Assembly: GCA_025991245.1 (NCBI GenBank)
Contig: BQMJ01000033.1
Span: 62,001-126,000, forward strand
From: Galdieria partita
Taxonomy: Eukaryota; Rhodophyta; Bangiophyceae; Galdieriales; Galdieriaceae
Direction: 5' to 3'
DNA length: 64,000 bases
The position numbers were made by a program, and so were the translations under genes. This document shows, piece by piece, positions 13,315-23,100 of the stretch. Positions within the stretch are counted from its first letter, which is position 1. Each line of letters starts with the position of its first letter. The notes under the pieces were generated by a model, which did not search any database, was not told where the DNA came from, and was given only the letters and a program-made list of their open reading frames with translations.

Positions 13315-14519
13315 ATGATATTTTCCATGTTTGAGAAATTATTTGATGTTTGTATATTGGATTGGAATAGTGTTGCTTCTCAAACTCTTAGCCAAGTGAT
13401 GATTCCTACGTATACACGTCCATTGATACTTTCAGAAAAGTCGCTAATCATCTTCGGCACTGGTAATATCTCGATGGTGCCATCTTACTTTAGACATGAA
13501 CTATTTGCAGTTTCCTTTCTTTCTGATTCCGATCATCCCAAGACTCTGCAGTGGAATGGATATGTCACAACTTGTGCTATAGATGATGTGACAAGTATTC
13601 CTTCAACGGACAAGATAGTCGCTGCCTTACAAGATTCTTCTCTGCAGTTCTTCCAAGTACAGAATGATCAGCTCATCAGTATCGATCCTATCATCACATG
13701 GTCTAATGGAGAACCCTTCCAACAAAGCCAAGCCACGATAAGAGAAATGGCCTATTCTCATAGAGACTATACTTTGTGGTGTGCTAGAGAAGATGGATGT
13801 TTAGGACAATATCATCTACTTTCTGGACAATGGATGATGAAATGGGCACCTATAAGAGACTCGTTCAGTAGCATTCAAGTTGTGGAATCAGTTCCTCATA
13901 TGATTACGACTAGTACTGATCGTGGAATATTGTATGCTTGGGATACAAGGCAACGACGAGAAGCATTTCACTGGAATGCCAATAAACAGGAAATGTTTGC
14001 ACATCATGTCAAAAGGTAATATTCCTTTTCAACATGAAGAATTCATTGAATACATATATATATATATATATCCATAGGAATGATATAGTGATAGGATATG
14101 GAGATGGCTATCTAAGTATTTTGGATATGCGATATTGGAAAGATGATTCCAATCAAAGGGATCCTCAAGTTACTTGGATAGATACAGGAATGCAAGCTAT
14201 TGGAAATATATGTCACTTTGATACTTATCCTGGATGGTATCTATTATTGGGTTCAAGTAGTGAAGTTTGGAATATTGATAAGAACAACAGCCATCCACTC
14301 CATGACGAAGATGCAAGTAGAGCAACAAGACTATGGAAAGTGACTCATCCTAGACAAGGCAATGAATCTTCATTTTATGCTATGCAAGGTAAGCATGGAG
14401 AATGTCCCTATTTCTATCGCTTGATTGGAATAGGAAATATTTCAATGGATGGCCAATATATGGCAATGACAGATACTTTAGGTAACGTTGTGCTCTTTGT
14501 CAACTCGCAACTTCAATAG
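13315..14519 (+). CDS. WD40-like beta-propeller protein
   Basis: Exons 13315-14015 and 14078-14519, 380 residues; the 62-nt intron carries an (AT)n tract. I do not recognise a specific family with certainty. Several short blades can be seen, for example LYAWDTRQRREAFHW and GYGDGYLSILDMRYW, each followed by segments of the length expected of WD repeats; the general form resembles small WD proteins such as nucleoporin Nup43, but no diagnostic motif was seen. The C terminus ends in a strand-like GNVVLFVNSQLQ. An upstream ATG at 13299 is in another frame and soon stops. Its stop codon overlaps the end of the convergent FkbM-type gene by 7 nt. Confidence 0.7.
14053..14071. repeat. AT dinucleotide microsatellite in an intron
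   Basis: About nine AT repeats inside the intron of the WD-like gene, immediately before its CCATAG acceptor. Confidence 0.8.
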
Positions 14520-15433
14520 TCATTTTCAATATCTTGAAATATCAATTGAGTTTCACATCGATCATTGTTCTCCATCAACCAAGACAATACTTGTGGTATA
14601 GAATGATTGAGAGGCGGTGCACTGTCTTCATGAAACTCTACAATCAAGTAATCAATATAATGACACAAAAGGCCTTGTTCAAATAATCTTCTGATCACTC
14701 GATATTCTGCGCCTTCGATATCCATTCGAACGATGACCATCGGAACATTTCTTCCTTTGCATTCTCTTTTATCCACAACTCGTTGTTTCAAAAACATGGC
14801 AAAGTCCACAGCAGTAACATTGACTGCTTGAGAGCCACTCTTCACAACATCTCTTGTCCCATTGTGGATAGAAGAACCCCAAAAATGATGATCTTCGTTG
14901 ACCAAGTCCAAATACAGCTGAGTCGTGCCATCTTCATCAGTGACCACTGTTTCTGTCCTTATTTCTGTCTTCTTTGTATATCCTTGTAATAATAGTTCCA
15001 ACTTTTTAAGTCCATCGTTGAATATCGGATTTCCTTCGAACCCATAAACGCAATATTCACTAGAAACGACTCCTATACGATTGGCAAACCTTCTCAAAGC
15101 ACTGGAAGCTGAACCCACACTTGTAATATTATGCAACACAAAATGAACAATAGAGTCTCCTACATTACTTCCCAAGTCGAAATAAAAGTTGGGACAATGA
15201 GACTTGTCCATAGAAGAGGTGGACTGGTGAGATAGCCAGAAAGAAGCACGTTGCAAAACACCACAACTCCAAATATACCATAATAAGCAAGTAACCACAA
15301 TCAGCCATCCCATCCAAATATTCTTTTTTCCAACTATCCAAAGATACTTGTCTGTGGTTGTGGGTCTTTTCATATCCAATGCTTTCAGTAAAAGAGATTT
15401 GTTTGCCTTGTGCAAAAGCCGACCGATCGACAT
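14513..15433 (-). CDS. FkbM-family methyltransferase, membrane-anchored
   Basis: Single exon on the minus strand, 306 residues. A short basic N-terminal stretch is followed by one strongly hydrophobic segment (about residues 38-56, WMGWLIVVTCLLWYIWSCGV), giving a type II membrane topology. The rest is a SAM-dependent methyltransferase fold: FYFDLGSNVGDSIVHFVL is motif I, YGFEGNP the acidic motif II, and VRMDIEGAEYRVIRRL the DxEGAE signature of the FkbM family. Members methylate sugars or small molecules; a Golgi or ER acceptor is plausible here, but the substrate cannot be told. Start chosen at the first ATG; the open frame extends upstream only through a GTG. It overlaps the WD-like gene by 7 nt at the stop. 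Confidence 0.85.
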   Translation of the reverse strand: MSIGRLLHKANKSLLLKALDMKRPTTTDKYLWIVGKKNIWMGWLIVVTCLLWYIWSCGVLQRASFWLSHQSTSSMDKSHCPNFYFDLGSNVGDSIVHFVLHNITSVGSASSALRRFANRIGVVSSEYCVYGFEGNPIFNDGLKKLELLLQGYTKKTEIRTETVVTDEDGTTQLYLDLVNEDHHFWGSSIHNGTRDVVKSGSQAVNVTAVDFAMFLKQRVVDKRECKGRNVPMVIVRMDIEGAEYRVIRRLFEQGLLCHYIDYLIVEFHEDSAPPLNHSIPQVLSWLMENNDRCETQLIFQDIENDY

Positions 15434-15525
15434 AGATTGACTTGAGGGTGCGGAAAGTACGTGGAAAGAGGAGGATGGAATGGACGATCGAAGATTTCTA
15501 TCTCCTATTGGGTTTAGCAATTGTT

Positions 15526-15898
15526 TCACTCATTTCTATCTTTTGGCATATTGTGGAAACTCTTCACGTGTTGTCCAATCATCATCGCTATCTTTCTCTC
15601 ATCTTTCAATCGATGTCTTGCCTTTTGAAAACTTGTTGAATAAGCCCCACAAGTGTTTTTGTATCTTTTGTAATGCCGAATTATCCCATAAAGAAATAAG
15701 AAAGTTGCACATACTATTACAAGAATACTCGTTATCAACACGTTTTTGGTATCCTATTCATAATAGCTTATAGTACAACTCAAGAGGAGTTGAGGTCACT
15801 CCATTGTACCAACCCACAACGTCGACTCTTTGTATTTCATTTCTTTCGTTGAACAACTTTGAGTTTATTGAAACGCCAAAGTTGGTGTGAAAAGTCAT
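15526..15898 (-). CDS. Small single-pass membrane protein, unknown function
   Basis: Two exons are proposed on the minus strand, 15898-15800 and 15753-15526, with a 46-nt intron (GTGACC...GAATAG), 108 residues. One membrane helix (VLITSILVIVCATFLFLYGI) is followed by a basic tail with RHYKRYKN and KARHRLKDERK, which suggests the C terminus faces the cytosol or matrix. No family is recognised. Codon choice (AGA, AAG, GAT, GGA) agrees with neighbouring genes. The ATG lies only 7 nt after the stop of the gene upstream on the same strand. A competing open frame on the plus strand (15475-15639) also contains a hydrophobic helix; only one of the two is likely real. Confidence 0.45.
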
Positions 15899-15905
15899 AT
15901 TCTAC

Positions 15906-17004
15906 TCATGGAGCAGCAAATATCCATTGCGTCCACTGATTCAATTGACTACTTACAGCACTGGAAACGGTTGTTTGTAATACAGCTTCGACATTCTTTT
16001 TCAACTGACTTTGAAATAGACTAGACAATAAATTATACAACCAACTAGCCTTTGTACCTGTGAATCGAAAATGCAATTCTCCTACTGAAACGGTACACTT
16101 ACGCACACCCAAGTGTGGCAACTCTTGTTCTTGTTCCAAATAAGACCGAATAATCAAACCAACATGAATACCACTTAATATACAAACTGCTTGGCCATCA
16201 TCTTGAAAACTCAGAGTGCCTTTTCTACAATATTCCCAATGGCCAATGCTTATCTTCAACTCTACGTCTTCACAATCCACATGAATATCGGGATGTGTCA
16301 TAGTAACTTGCACTCGACCAATAGGAATATTTAACAACTCCAATGAAAGATTCCGTAAATGATACTCGTATTTCTGTCCATCGTTTTCTATGTCCGGAAA
16401 ACGCATTCCAACCAGTTCGTTGGCAAGTTGAGGAATCAAAATTTCCTTGACAGAATGAATAAAACGCTCACGTGAAGAAGCTGGAAGTGGTGTTCCACTA
16501 TCAGTAATCGTATCATCGTCTTGTTGAATATGAGTAGAACTGCGTTGTTCTTCTTCTTGAAGCGTTTGGGCCAACTGAAAGTCCTTCACCAACTGTAACG
16601 AAGAGAAATCCTGCTCTAATAAACAACTGGCTACTCTATCCACGTCTCCATCATAAATATGTAAAAGCATACGAATGTCATCTTTACTCACACCACTTCC
16701 ATCAGAGGAACCCAACATCTCCCACAGATTATCCACTTGCGACTCGGAAGAACACTCTTTTTCAGTTTGACGTCGAAGAGCTGAAGAAAATAGCTCTTCA
16801 TCTTCCAAAACAAAAGGAGAGCGACTATCTTGTGGCTGTTGTGACGAAAGTGGTATGTTCACAAACGACTCTGAAAGTTCTTGATATGGACCTACTTCTG
16901 TGTTGTCTTGTTTCTGTAGTTTTCTAGATTGGAAAAATAGATTACTTACGTTGATCTGTGGATTGTGGTTCTTCACTGGCTCTCTTCAAACGCTGTTGAG
17001 GCAT
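15906..17004 (-). CDS. TULIP-like (BPI/SMP-type) lipid-binding protein with UBA/CUE-like region
   Basis: Exons 17004-16950 and 16906-15906 on the minus strand, 43-nt intron, 351 residues. Residues from about 160 on look like a tubular lipid-binding (TULIP) fold: long alternating strands such as LRNLSLELLNIPIGRVQVTM and VGELHFRFTGTKASWLY, and a C-terminal amphipathic helix ending QLNQWTQWIF. Near residue 75-110 is a UBA/CUE-like three-helix segment (DDIRMLLHIYDGDVDRVASC). No signal peptide or membrane helix is seen. The assignment is from pattern only; a lipid-transfer role at membrane contacts is inference. The acceptor was selected by phase among three AGs. Confidence 0.55.
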
Positions 17005-17277
17005 AGCTCTTACAAGGAATATTGGGTTGAATGGTTGTACACAATGATGCCAATCATCAAATGGTAGATATACTTTGTGAAAATAAATATACACCCATTG
17101 GAAAAGAAAATGTCTTGTAAGTTCTTCAAAATTAGGAAAATTGTCTAGTTGTTGACTATTGGTACACAACTCGATACTGCTTACCCTTTATCAAGAAACC
17201 TTAATTTCCTTACAATTATTCTTCTTGTTCTCTTCAACGTTGGCCCTACCTCACATTGGGTTGGCATAGAATACACA

Positions 17278-17546
17278 ATGGCACGATTCAACTTCAAGGA
17301 GGCAGACTTTACGTCCCCCGAACTACCTAAAATATTCCCAAAAGCACAATGGGTGGTAAGAAGATGGAAAGTGCCGGATACAGGTGCGGCTTGTCGATGG
17401 GGTTTAGTAGCCGGCCTCGCGTTGTTTTGGTTTATTGGTAAGTCGCTGCTTCTAAGGTTCACGGTTTTGGTGATGTAATCCGATGCTAAGAGCCGTACGA
17501 TTTCATAAAGAAACAGCTCGGTTGGGAAGAAGAGTCCAAGCAATAA
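17278..17546 (+). CDS. QCR10: Cytochrome bc1 complex subunit 10 (6.4/6.7 kDa), QCR10-like
   Basis: Exons 17278-17437 and 17491-17546, 53-nt intron, 71 residues. The spliced product ends in one membrane helix followed by FIEPYDFIKKQLGWEEE, which mirrors the plant QCR10 ending (helix, then VVQPFDWIKKTFFE). This match appears only when the acceptor GCTAAG at 17490 is used; reading through or using the later AG at 17511 destroys it. QCR10 is a small accessory subunit of respiratory complex III in the inner mitochondrial membrane. The N-terminal 35 residues (SPELPKIFPKAQWVVRRWK) are basic and not obviously conserved. It is divergent from the TULIP-like gene with 273 bp between start codons. Confidence 0.75.
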
Positions 17547-18013
17547 ATGAAATGAGTTGTGTTTCTATATGTCTGTTGGACTTACGAAAGAGAAGATTGA
17601 CTTCGAGCACGCATATCATATACTCGATGGTTAGACAGATTGCAACTTTATTATGTTTCAAATGGATAGAATCTTGTCTCCAAAGAACAGTCTTTGCACT
17701 CAGAGGACTATCTCACAATAAGACGGCATAGCTTCACTAGGAGGTATCTTTCATTGCAATCACAAAGAAAAACTTCACGTGAAATATAAGCAGTGCTCAA
17801 GTAAAGTGAGAACAATGTAACTTATTAATTTCACAAAAGTTTTCTTAAACTAGGAAATTCGCTAAGTTCGGAAACGTAGCTTTTTGAAAATTGTTATTAA
17901 TCAGAGTGAATGTTGGGCATAAGAGCACCTTAGGATTTGATTATATGCACACAGAATTGGACTCTACTTGTCGTCTATTGCATTTTAAAAAATCCGTCAA
18001 TTATATGAATTCT

Positions 18014-18036
18014 ATTAGTCAATATCATTGACTAAT
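18014..18036. repeat. Perfect inverted repeat, 10-bp arms
   Basis: ATTAGTCAAT and its reverse complement ATTGACTAAT flank a 3-nt spacer (ATC), able to form a tight hairpin. Confidence 0.85.
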
Positions 18037-18187
18037 GTGGGGTCTGTTCAACATTTATTTCTATAAATTTTACTCTTTCAGAAATTTTTATTCCTGGGAA
18101 GATTTATTTTTGTTCATTTAACAATGAACTGTTATAATTGAAATAAATTCAATGATTTCAATTTATTGCTGGGATCAATTATTTTTA

Positions 18188-18214
18188 GATAAATAATTAA
18201 ATAAATTATTTATC
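18188..18214. repeat. Perfect inverted repeat, 11-bp arms
   Basis: GATAAATAATT and AATTATTTATC flank a 5-nt spacer. Another pair, AATAAATT/AATTTATT, lies at 18142-18167. Confidence 0.85.
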
Positions 18215-18834
18215 ATTGACTTGTCCTTTAACCTCAATCGTTAAAATATCATTAAACTTATTCATTCGCATTGTCATTTTCTAAATCAAATTTAATATTT
18301 TTTATGCAGCTCTATTCCATGCTGGATTCAACAATCTTTCTTCTGTTATCCAAAAATCTTTCTTTCCTCTCTTGAAGTCTAAGAGAGTGTTAGATGTAAC
18401 CAGATGTAGCTCTTTTTTATATTCAAGAGCATGTTACATCATTATGTCAGCTTGTCACCAGTTGTTTAAAATGAATCTCGGTGAAACTGCTACAGGGTAC
18501 CGTTCTTTGTCTCTTTTTTTTTGCTTAAACAATGGAGCCTACATTTACCTGAAAGTTTACTTATAGGACGCTTCTCAAAATTTTCTTTAATGATGGTTTA
18601 GAAATTATCTAAAAGGTTTACAACATATTCTGTAGGAGAAATCTGTGCTTCTTTTCGCTGTTTTTCAATGCTATTACTATGTTTCATTGATTTTTTGGCT
18701 AAGTTTTGGAATATCGTCAAAATCAGGCTTTCATCTTCGAGTTTGTAAAAGAATCTTGATAACGCTTAAGATTTCGGTTTAGAATACTTTATCTTCTTGT
18801 CTGGAATCGTTATCTACTGGTTGCTACATCACCT

Positions 18835-18847
18835 GGTCATTATGACC
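18835..18847. repeat. Short palindrome upstream of SGNH hydrolase
   Basis: GGTCAT-T-ATGACC, 6-bp arms around one base, about 100 bp before the start codon of the secreted hydrolase gene. It could be a binding site for a dimeric factor; this is speculative. Confidence 0.4.
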
Positions 18848-18943
18848 TAGTTTGATGTAATTCTACGGGACATCGTTGCGGGAGGTACGCACCTACTCTA
18901 ATTTACCTTTTTACAGGATTAGTTAAAATTTTATACTACAACA

Positions 18944-20128
18944 ATGAATTGGTTTAGTAGCGTTCTTATATCATCATTCTTGTTATGTTTCTTTATTTAT
19001 CGAGTAGAAGCCAAACCGAACCTTCGAGTTGCTGCTTTGGGTGATTCTGTAGCTTCTGGAGAAGGTACTCTGTATGGGTTAACCTATAATCCCTGTTACA
19101 CCAAGAGTCCCAACTATGCCATTCAGTATCTTCGCAGGATATGGAATGGACCAACAGATCTTCATCCAAACTGGCTAGGACCTTATCCCGAGTGTCATCG
19201 TTCTCCTTTTGCGTCCGTTTTTCAGCTACCTTTTTACGTCAACGAGTCCAAAGCCAGTGTAGAAGTATACAACTTTGCTTGTACAGGTGGTTCCATTCAT
19301 AGTGGTCTCTTAGAACCTCAGCTTTCCAAAAATGCAACGGTTTCTCAAATGCAGCAACTAATTGATAGTTGGTCGGCAATTTCTTGGTCGGAAAATGACA
19401 TTCCTGTGGTTGTGTTGAGTTTTGGTGCAGATGACGGGCAGCCAACACCTTTGGAAGAGATTGCAGGTGTCGTGAAACAAGCGTATGAACAGTATATTGC
19501 TCAGATTTTGGTCGATACAGCTATTTATCAAGTTTCACTTGACGTCGGTGTTTCTTTACAAAATGTGCTGGATACCGTACAGCAACTCAATTTATCTTCT
19601 TCTTCTTCGTCAACAGGCACTCGAGTATTTACTTCTACTGAATATATCAAAGCTATAGGTTATCTCAAAGGGAATATTAGTGCCGCTATTCACAAAACAC
19701 CGTGTATCATCGTACAAACCTATTACTCACCTTTGAATCCGACGAATGAAAACAGTCTCTTACAGTGTCCCGATATGGCTGGTTTGGTGGACAACAGTTC
19801 CAAAATAGTGGAAATTAAGCGGTTGTTGGAAGAACTCAACTCCAAAGTGCTCGCTGCAGCTGCCCACAGCAGCGTTTATGTGAATGATATTCGCGGGTTG
19901 ATGAAACATCATGAATATTGCAGCGGTCATGAAGAGTGGGCGTATGGTCCGACAGTCTCGTTGGAACAAGATATTGAGACGATCTTTTCGCAAGTCCCTA
20001 TTTTAGCATCGTTAGGTCCCGTTGCTCCTCAAGGCAACTATGGAGTATCCGCATTTCACCCCGTTCCTGCAGCGCAAAGTAAAATAGCGGAATATCTATG
20101 GCACACTATTGAAAAGGATATTTTGTGA
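18944..20128 (+). CDS. Secreted SGNH/GDSL-type hydrolase
   Basis: Single exon, 394 residues. An N-terminal signal peptide (hydrophobic SVLISSFLLCFFIYR, then VEA) precedes the catalytic domain. Block I is AALGDSVASGEGT with the nucleophile Ser; block II contains YNFACTGGSIHSG; block V near the C terminus has FHPVPAAQ with the catalytic His. At block III, where most members have GxND, this protein has SFGADDGQ, so Asp stands where Asn usually completes the oxyanion hole. Four Cys pairs and several N-x-S/T sites suit an extracellular esterase or lipase. The ALGDSVASGEG form is common in bacterial members; with the lack of introns this makes a bacterial origin possible. AATAAA follows at 20146-20151. 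Confidence 0.85.
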   Translation: MNWFSSVLISSFLLCFFIYRVEAKPNLRVAALGDSVASGEGTLYGLTYNPCYTKSPNYAIQYLRRIWNGPTDLHPNWLGPYPECHRSPFASVFQLPFYVNESKASVEVYNFACTGGSIHSGLLEPQLSKNATVSQMQQLIDSWSAISWSENDIPVVVLSFGADDGQPTPLEEIAGVVKQAYEQYIAQILVDTAIYQVSLDVGVSLQNVLDTVQQLNLSSSSSSTGTRVFTSTEYIKAIGYLKGNISAAIHKTPCIIVQTYYSPLNPTNENSLLQCPDMAGLVDNSSKIVEIKRLLEELNSKVLAAAAHSSVYVNDIRGLMKHHEYCSGHEEWAYGPTVSLEQDIETIFSQVPILASLGPVAPQGNYGVSAFHPVPAAQSKIAEYLWHTIEKDIL

Positions 20129-20145
20129 GGGAGCCATGTTACCAT

Positions 20146-20151
20146 AATAAA
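20146..20151 (+). terminator. AATAAA polyadenylation signal
   Basis: AATAAA 18 nt after the SGNH hydrolase stop and 17 nt before the end of the convergent ASCC3 gene. Confidence 0.4.
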
Positions 20152-20167
20152 ATGAGTAGCCAAGTTT

Positions 20168-23100
20168 TTATTCACTCCATGAAACTTGACAACTAGACAA
20201 AAACCGAGTTTTGCTGTCTGACCAACGCCACATTTGATCAACTCCGCGATAAGTTGCCGATAGTAAAAGAAGAGCTGACGATTCTTTCGTCCAACGATTC
20301 TCTGGATATAATACCTTTGTTGAAATTCTTTTGGATGATCGAATTCTTCGAAATGCTCCTATTCTGCCACTGGTTGTGTCTATCAGCAGTAAATACCAAG
20401 TTTCTTGATTGGCTCTCCTCTTCAAAGAATACATCCAAAGACCACGATGCTGTTTGTTGTCATTCAAGTTCACCTGAATGCTACGATCCTCCACATTCCA
20501 TTGCGCTTGCATTCGTACAACTGGTACAGTAGAGTATAATCTTTGCAATGTCTGTCGCTGACTTTCTTCAAGTGGTTCTAACCAAGACGCTTTTCTGTCT
20601 TTCCAATTCATATAAAAGTCCTGACCTGTTTCTTTGATCCCACATTCTTGTAACAACCATAACCGATCGCAATCAGGTAAATGGGTTTCAAGTATTCTAG
20701 AAAATGTAAACTCCCAAGGCCAACAACCTTGAGATAAACATTGACTCAAATGTATACAAGCAATAGCTGTGACAAGGTCATCGCGTTGTACAGCAATATC
20801 GATCATTGCTTGCAAGACTCGTCCAGCTTGTTCCAAAGCTGTCAACAAATCGGTATAATAATCCACCACAGAAAATGAACAACGACTCATATGAGCACAA
20901 AATAATAACAACGCTTTACAATGAGGGTCTTCCATATCGCCCGTTTGATGAGTTCTTTCCAACACGGTAACAGTTTCTTGATATAAAGAGGCACAAGCTA
21001 CAAAAGTTGGATGGGCAAAAGTGGCAATTTGTTGTTGAATTTCTTGCAATAACAGAGCATTGACGTTATCTTCATTATGTCTCACAGGAATGTCGGAAAA
21101 TTCTTCGCAACTTGTCAACCATATAAGAACCGTCATAAAAGATGCTCCTTGGGTCCATACTTTGCCCAACCACCCAACGCTTTTATAGGACAAGTAATAA
21201 AAAGTCGCAACTTTTCCTAAAAACGTGGATACGACAATAGGCGAATGATGGATAGTACGCGTGGATTGTAAGGCATTCACAATTTGTTGATGTTGTCTTT
21301 CCATTTCGGGTTCCAACCAACGTTTTGGTGAATGTGATATATCGTCATCCACTTCACCACCTTCTCTTGAATAAATAGTAATACAGTTTTCCTTCTCCAA
21401 TCGTTGCAAAATATTTTGTACCAGACGAGATGTATATTCCGATATATCTTTAGCACTCACATGCTGTAAATGATAATAAGCAGGGTTGCATAACAATCGT
21501 CGGAAAAAGAAACTCCAAGTAAGGAAATCTACAGCGTCTTGTGCAGTTCGAATCCATCCTCCAGCTACTTCAGCGTTGATAGGATCTTCCAACTGCTTCC
21601 ATAAATTGGACTCTACGGGGAATGGCTCATATAAAAACTTCTTGTAAAAGTTCTTTTTGGGTTCGTGAACTAGAATGAAAGCAAAACATTTATCATCATA
21701 TTGAGGACGACCAGCACGACCCTATACCATATAAATATCAAGAACAACCAATATTCTACAGCAAGGCTTACCATCATTTGAAGAATATCTGTAATCGGCA
21801 TATCTATATAAGTTTTCGATTTGGCATCATAATATTCAGTTCCTTTGATGATAACCAAATGTGCAGGAAGATTGACTCCCCAAGCCAAAGTTGCAGTACA
21901 AACCAACAAATGAATCTTACCCAAAGAGAAAAGTTGTTCAACTACTATGCGGTCATTTTCTAATAAACCTCCATGATGAATGCCTACACCGTACTCCAAA
22001 GTACTCTTCAAACTGGAGTCTTCAATGGATGCCAATTCTTTGGAGATATCGGATTTAAGAAAGAAATGAGGATTTCCATCGGATGCTGCACATCGAATCA
22101 TTTCTAGAGCTGTTCTTCTAGTTTGTCTTCTCGAAGAAACAAAGATAAGCACAGGTTTATGAGGTGAATATTGTCGAATAGCTTGATAGGCTGGTTTGTT
22201 CATAGCAGTCATTCTCGGACTGTAATGTTTACCTGCAACTCCCATAATATGAACTTCACAAGGTACAGGACGAACACTAGGACGAAAATTGAACATTCCT
22301 ACTTCTTCCACTCCCAACCAACTAGCCAAGTCAACAGGATTGGCCAACGCCGTGGATAAAGCAATCCACCTCACAGGAATATTGTGCTTCAATGCTAATC
22401 TTTTTGCACGAGAGACGATCATTTCCAATACGGGTCCCCTTTCAGAACCCAACAAATGTACTTCATCTAATATATACAAAGTTACTTCAAGTACTTGCTT
22501 TCTTCTTCTCCAACCTCTAGATATGGAATCCCACTTTTCAGGTGTAGTACAAATGATATCTGCATATTTCAATGCTGTTGAAATATTACCAGGCGAATCC
22601 TCTCCAGTCAATTCGATAATTACTTTACCCAAACTAGGGTCACCGAAACGTTTTCTCCAATCTTGCGCTCTTTCCCGTACCAAAGCTTTCAAAGGTGCAA
22701 TATATACAATGAGGCCAGGACGTCCCATGATACCTCTTTCCTTTGTACTTCTCATACAACGTAGCATTGCAAATTCTGCTATAGCCGTTTTACCTGAACC
22801 GGTTGGAGCAGCAAATAGTATATTTTCATCAGTATGATAAGCGACATGAAAAACTTGAGTTTGCAATGGATTAAAGTAACGAATATTGGGATACAAAATT
22901 TGTTCCAAATGACTACCTAAAAACAAACAAGAGCGATGCAAAGGTTGCAAATCCAACAAACTCGAGTACACAGTTTCATGTCGAGGCAACTGCATCCCAT
23001 AAAAAGAGATAGCAACGACAGTATCTGCGCCATGCCAATTGGCAGAACAAGCACGAATCACATATTGCGGAGAAATGGGTTCATAAACAGAAATAGAAAA

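Larger units (their letters stand above)
17547..18943. other. Gene desert, AT-rich with hairpins
   Basis: The longest gene-free stretch of the window (about 1.4 kb). It is very AT-rich from 17820 to 18600. No open frame has a domain or convincing splice signals; the frame at 18372-18566 is short and low in complexity. Several perfect inverted repeats are listed separately. No tRNA or rRNA gene was recognised. It likely includes the promoter of the SGNH hydrolase gene. Confidence 0.6.

Noticed and set aside
15475-15639. Plus-strand 54-residue frame with one hydrophobic helix
   Set aside because: It overlaps the better supported two-exon minus-strand gene with coherent splice phase and codon use; kept only as an alternative.
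17491-17731. Longer second exon for QCR10 in another frame
   Set aside because: It needs a later acceptor and gives an unrelated 80-residue tail; the acceptor at 17490 gives the family ending instead.
18372-18566. 64-residue open frame in the gene desert
   Set aside because: Short, Phe/Leu/Ser-rich from AT bias, with no domain or splice signals.
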